Positions 31,296-32,959 of a DNA stretch of 32,959 bases are shown here, piece by piece. The stretch covers positions 1 to 32,959 of the forward strand of contig JAGFJE010000385.1 in the NCBI GenBank assembly GCA_024103175.1, in the 5' to 3' direction. This stretch comes from Phaeodactylibacter sp. (GTDB lineage Bacteria > Bacteroidota > Bacteroidia > Chitinophagales > Saprospiraceae). The translations under genes and the position numbers were made by a program. The notes under the pieces are model-generated. The model was not told the DNA's origin. It was given only the letters and a program-made list of their open reading frames with translations, and searched no databases. Every line of letters begins with the position of its first letter. Positions within the stretch are counted from its first letter, which is position 1.

Positions 31296-32717
31296 ATGGG
31301 AAGAAGGAGGAAACCGAAGCTGATATCCAAAGTCACGTTTACCGGCATAGCCGATAAGGGGCGCAGCGTGGGGCGCAGCGAAGAAGGACAGGTTATTTTC
31401 GCCGAAAATACGGCGCCCGGCGACGTGGCCGACGTGCTTGCCCTGCGGAAGAAGAAGGGCTTCCTGATGGGGGTGCCTCAGCATTTTCACCATTATTCGG
31501 AGGACCGGGTGGAGCCGTTCTGCCGGCATTACGATGTTTGCGGGGGGTGCCAGTGGCAACACCTTGCCTACGAAGCTCAGGCGCGCCACAAACAGAAGGT
31601 GGTGGAAGACGCCCTGAAGCGCATCGGCAAAGTGGATGTGGAGGAATTTATGCCCATCATCTCCGCCGAACGCACCCGTTATTACCGCAATAAACTCGAA
31701 TTCTCCTTTTCCAACAAGCGCTGGCTGACGCGGGAAGAGATCGATAGCGGCGTCTCCAACCAGGAGGATGTGCTGGGCTTCCACCGCGCCGGCGCCTTCG
31801 ATAAGGTGGTCGACATCGACCATTGCTGGTTGCAGGAAGCGCCTTCCAACGAGCTGCGCAACGGCATCCGCCGCATCGCCATAGAACGGGGGCTCTCCTT
31901 CCACGACGCCAGCGAGCACGAGGGCCTGTTGCGGCAGGTGATGTTCCGCATTACGGCCCTGGGAGAGACCCTTGTACTGTTCAGCTTCCACCGGGACGAT
32001 AAGGCGCTCATCGGGCCTTTCATGGAGGCCGTCCTGGAAGCCTTCCCCCAGATCACTACCCTCTGCTACTGCATCAACACCAAGGTGAACGACTTCTTTT
32101 ACGACCTGGACATGGCCACCTATGCCGGTAAGGGTTACGTGGAGGAGCAGCTCGGCCACGTGCGTTTCAAAGTAGGGCCGAAGTCGTTTTTCCAGACCAA
32201 CACCTACCAGGGAAAGGCGCTGTACGATGTAGCCCTGGAATTTGCCGGGCTGACGGGCGCCGAGAACGTCTACGACCTCTACACCGGCATCGGCAGTATC
32301 GCCCTGTACATGGCCGCCAACTGCCGGCAGGTGGTGGGGATAGAAGAAATACCGGAAGCCATCGAGGATGCCCGCGCCAACGCCGCCCTCAACGGTATCG
32401 CCAACGCCCGCTTTTACGCCGGCGACGTAAAGGACATCCTGACCCCGGAATTCGCCACACAGCACGGCCGGCCGGACCTTCTGGTCACCGACCCGCCGCG
32501 CGCCGGCATGCACCCCAAAGTGGTGGAAATGCTGCTGCAGCTCGAATCGCCGCGTATCGTCTACGTGAGCTGCAACCCGGCCACCCAGGCGCGCGACCTG
32601 CATTTGCTCAGCGCAAAATACCGGGTGCTCAAGGCCCGTCCGGTGGATATGTTCCCGCACACCCATCATATTGAGAATGTGGCGCTACTGGAGCTGAGGG
32701 AGGTGGGACAGCGGTAG
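31296..32717 (+). CDS. rlmD: 23S rRNA (uracil-C5)-methyltransferase RlmD/RumA family
   Basis: The 473-residue protein begins with a TRAM RNA-binding domain (about 10-60) and has an Fe-S cluster motif with Cys76, Cys82, Cys85 and Cys177 (C-x5-CGGC ... C). The SAM-binding region includes VYDLYTGIGSIALYMA (325-340). DPPRAGMH (399-406) and the catalytic Cys426 in VYVSCNPATQARDL follow, with Glu460 in HHIEN as base. The family makes 5-methyluridine in RNA, in E. coli at U1939 of 23S rRNA (RlmD) or U747 (RlmC). Which position is modified here cannot be told from sequence; the presence of a TRAM domain favours RlmD. The start follows a leader hairpin by 12 nt and has no Shine-Dalgarno. Confidence 0.92.
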   Translation: MGRRRKPKLISKVTFTGIADKGRSVGRSEEGQVIFAENTAPGDVADVLALRKKKGFLMGVPQHFHHYSEDRVEPFCRHYDVCGGCQWQHLAYEAQARHKQKVVEDALKRIGKVDVEEFMPIISAERTRYYRNKLEFSFSNKRWLTREEIDSGVSNQEDVLGFHRAGAFDKVVDIDHCWLQEAPSNELRNGIRRIAIERGLSFHDASEHEGLLRQVMFRITALGETLVLFSFHRDDKALIGPFMEAVLEAFPQITTLCYCINTKVNDFFYDLDMATYAGKGYVEEQLGHVRFKVGPKSFFQTNTYQGKALYDVALEFAGLTGAENVYDLYTGIGSIALYMAANCRQVVGIEEIPEAIEDARANAALNGIANARFYAGDVKDILTPEFATQHGRPDLLVTDPPRAGMHPKVVEMLLQLESPRIVYVSCNPATQARDLHLLSAKYRVLKARPVDMFPHTHHIENVALLELREVGQR

Positions 32718-32735
32718 TTGAATTGCTGTAATGGC

Positions 32736-32759
32736 TATATTGTTATATTGTTATATTGT
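32736..32759. repeat. Three tandem copies of TATATTGT
   Basis: Exact 8-bp units lie 19 bases after the rlmD stop. The remaining spacer to the window end holds only the 53-bp repeat copy and AT-rich sequence; no gene or RNA was recognised in 32718-32959. Confidence 0.9.
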
Positions 32760-32818
32760 TAAGTACACGGACAGAAATATTGATACATGAAAACGTGGCT
32801 AAGCCCCCGGATATTCAG

Positions 32819-32871
32819 TCCCCGTCTTCTCCCGACAATTGCCGGGATCAGCCGGGTAAAATTCACTCATT
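32819..32871 (-). repeat. 53-bp dispersed repeat, copy B (inverted)
   Basis: This is the reverse complement of 7571-7623 with a single mismatch, about 25 kb away. It contains the same near-palindromic core CCCGACAATTGCCGGG. Like copy A, it lies in intergenic DNA downstream of a gene and beside ATTC-type short repeats. Confidence 0.85.
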
Positions 32872-32959
32872 CATTAATTCAGTCCATTTACTTATATGGT
32901 TGAGCGTGCCTCGTCAGCAGCACCTCGCAGGATATTAATATAACCATTCAACAACGCCC

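Noticed and set aside
7571..32871. The paired 53-bp repeats as ends of one large transposon
   Set aside because: The segment between them contains housekeeping genes (rpsU, rlmD) and no transposase or integrase, and the copies have internal palindromes like dispersed repeats rather than transposon ends.

Overview
The window looks like chromosomal DNA from a GC-rich member of the Bacteroidota, most likely the Saprospiria (Lewinella/Saprospira-like). The reasons are two very large secreted proteins ending in the gliding-motility-associated (type IX secretion, type B) C-terminal domain with SprB-type repeats, promoters of the Bacteroidota form TTG-N19-TAnnTTTG, general absence of Shine-Dalgarno sequences, and a polyunsaturated-fatty-acid (Pfa) type synthase cluster, a trait known from Saprospira and Aureispira. 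The assignment is inference; no rRNA or marker gene is present.

Layout. 5-1410 (minus): pssA-rsmI, housekeeping. 1596-7556 (plus): two tandem paralogous T9SS-exported SprB-repeat proteins of 982 and 1000 residues. 7689-8720 (plus): a beta-propeller phytase lipoprotein whose stop overlaps the stop of a convergent rpsU. 8717-10229 (minus): an unusual cluster of three paralogous rpsU genes (bS21) with an RRM RNA-binding protein gene, two clear promoters, one textbook terminator, and a leader element shared by several of the units. 10475-26289 (minus): the main accessory system, read as tetR > pfaA (KS-AT-ACP-ACP) > KR-DH > KS-CLF-AT-DH-DH > pfaD. 26513-28186 (plus): an amidohydrolase lipoprotein. 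28293-31049 (minus): a secreted M16 metalloprotease. 31296-32717 (plus): an RlmD/RumA-type RNA methyltransferase behind a perfect 15-bp leader hairpin.

The most interesting locus is the Pfa cluster. Together the genes encode an iterative megasynthase for a long-chain, probably polyunsaturated, acyl product. PfaA supplies condensation, malonyl loading and carrier domains. The KR-DH part supplies ketoreduction and dehydration. The 2249-residue protein supplies a second KS, a chain-length factor, a PfaB-like AT and two FabA-like dehydratases. PfaD is the enoyl reductase. PfaA and KR-DH, one protein in known systems, are here in two frames whose only overlap is 19 nt at a run of nine A (minus strand). 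A -1 slip there would give a canonical 2151-residue PfaA, so the junction is a programmed or transcriptional slippage site, a homopolymer sequencing error, or a true split. No phosphopantetheinyl transferase (PfaE) is in the window.

No tRNA, rRNA, CRISPR array, transposase or prophage gene was seen. No gap between genes exceeds 300 bases. The intergenic DNA is rich in hairpins and short tandem repeats, and a 53-bp element occurs twice in opposite orientation near the two sides of the window.
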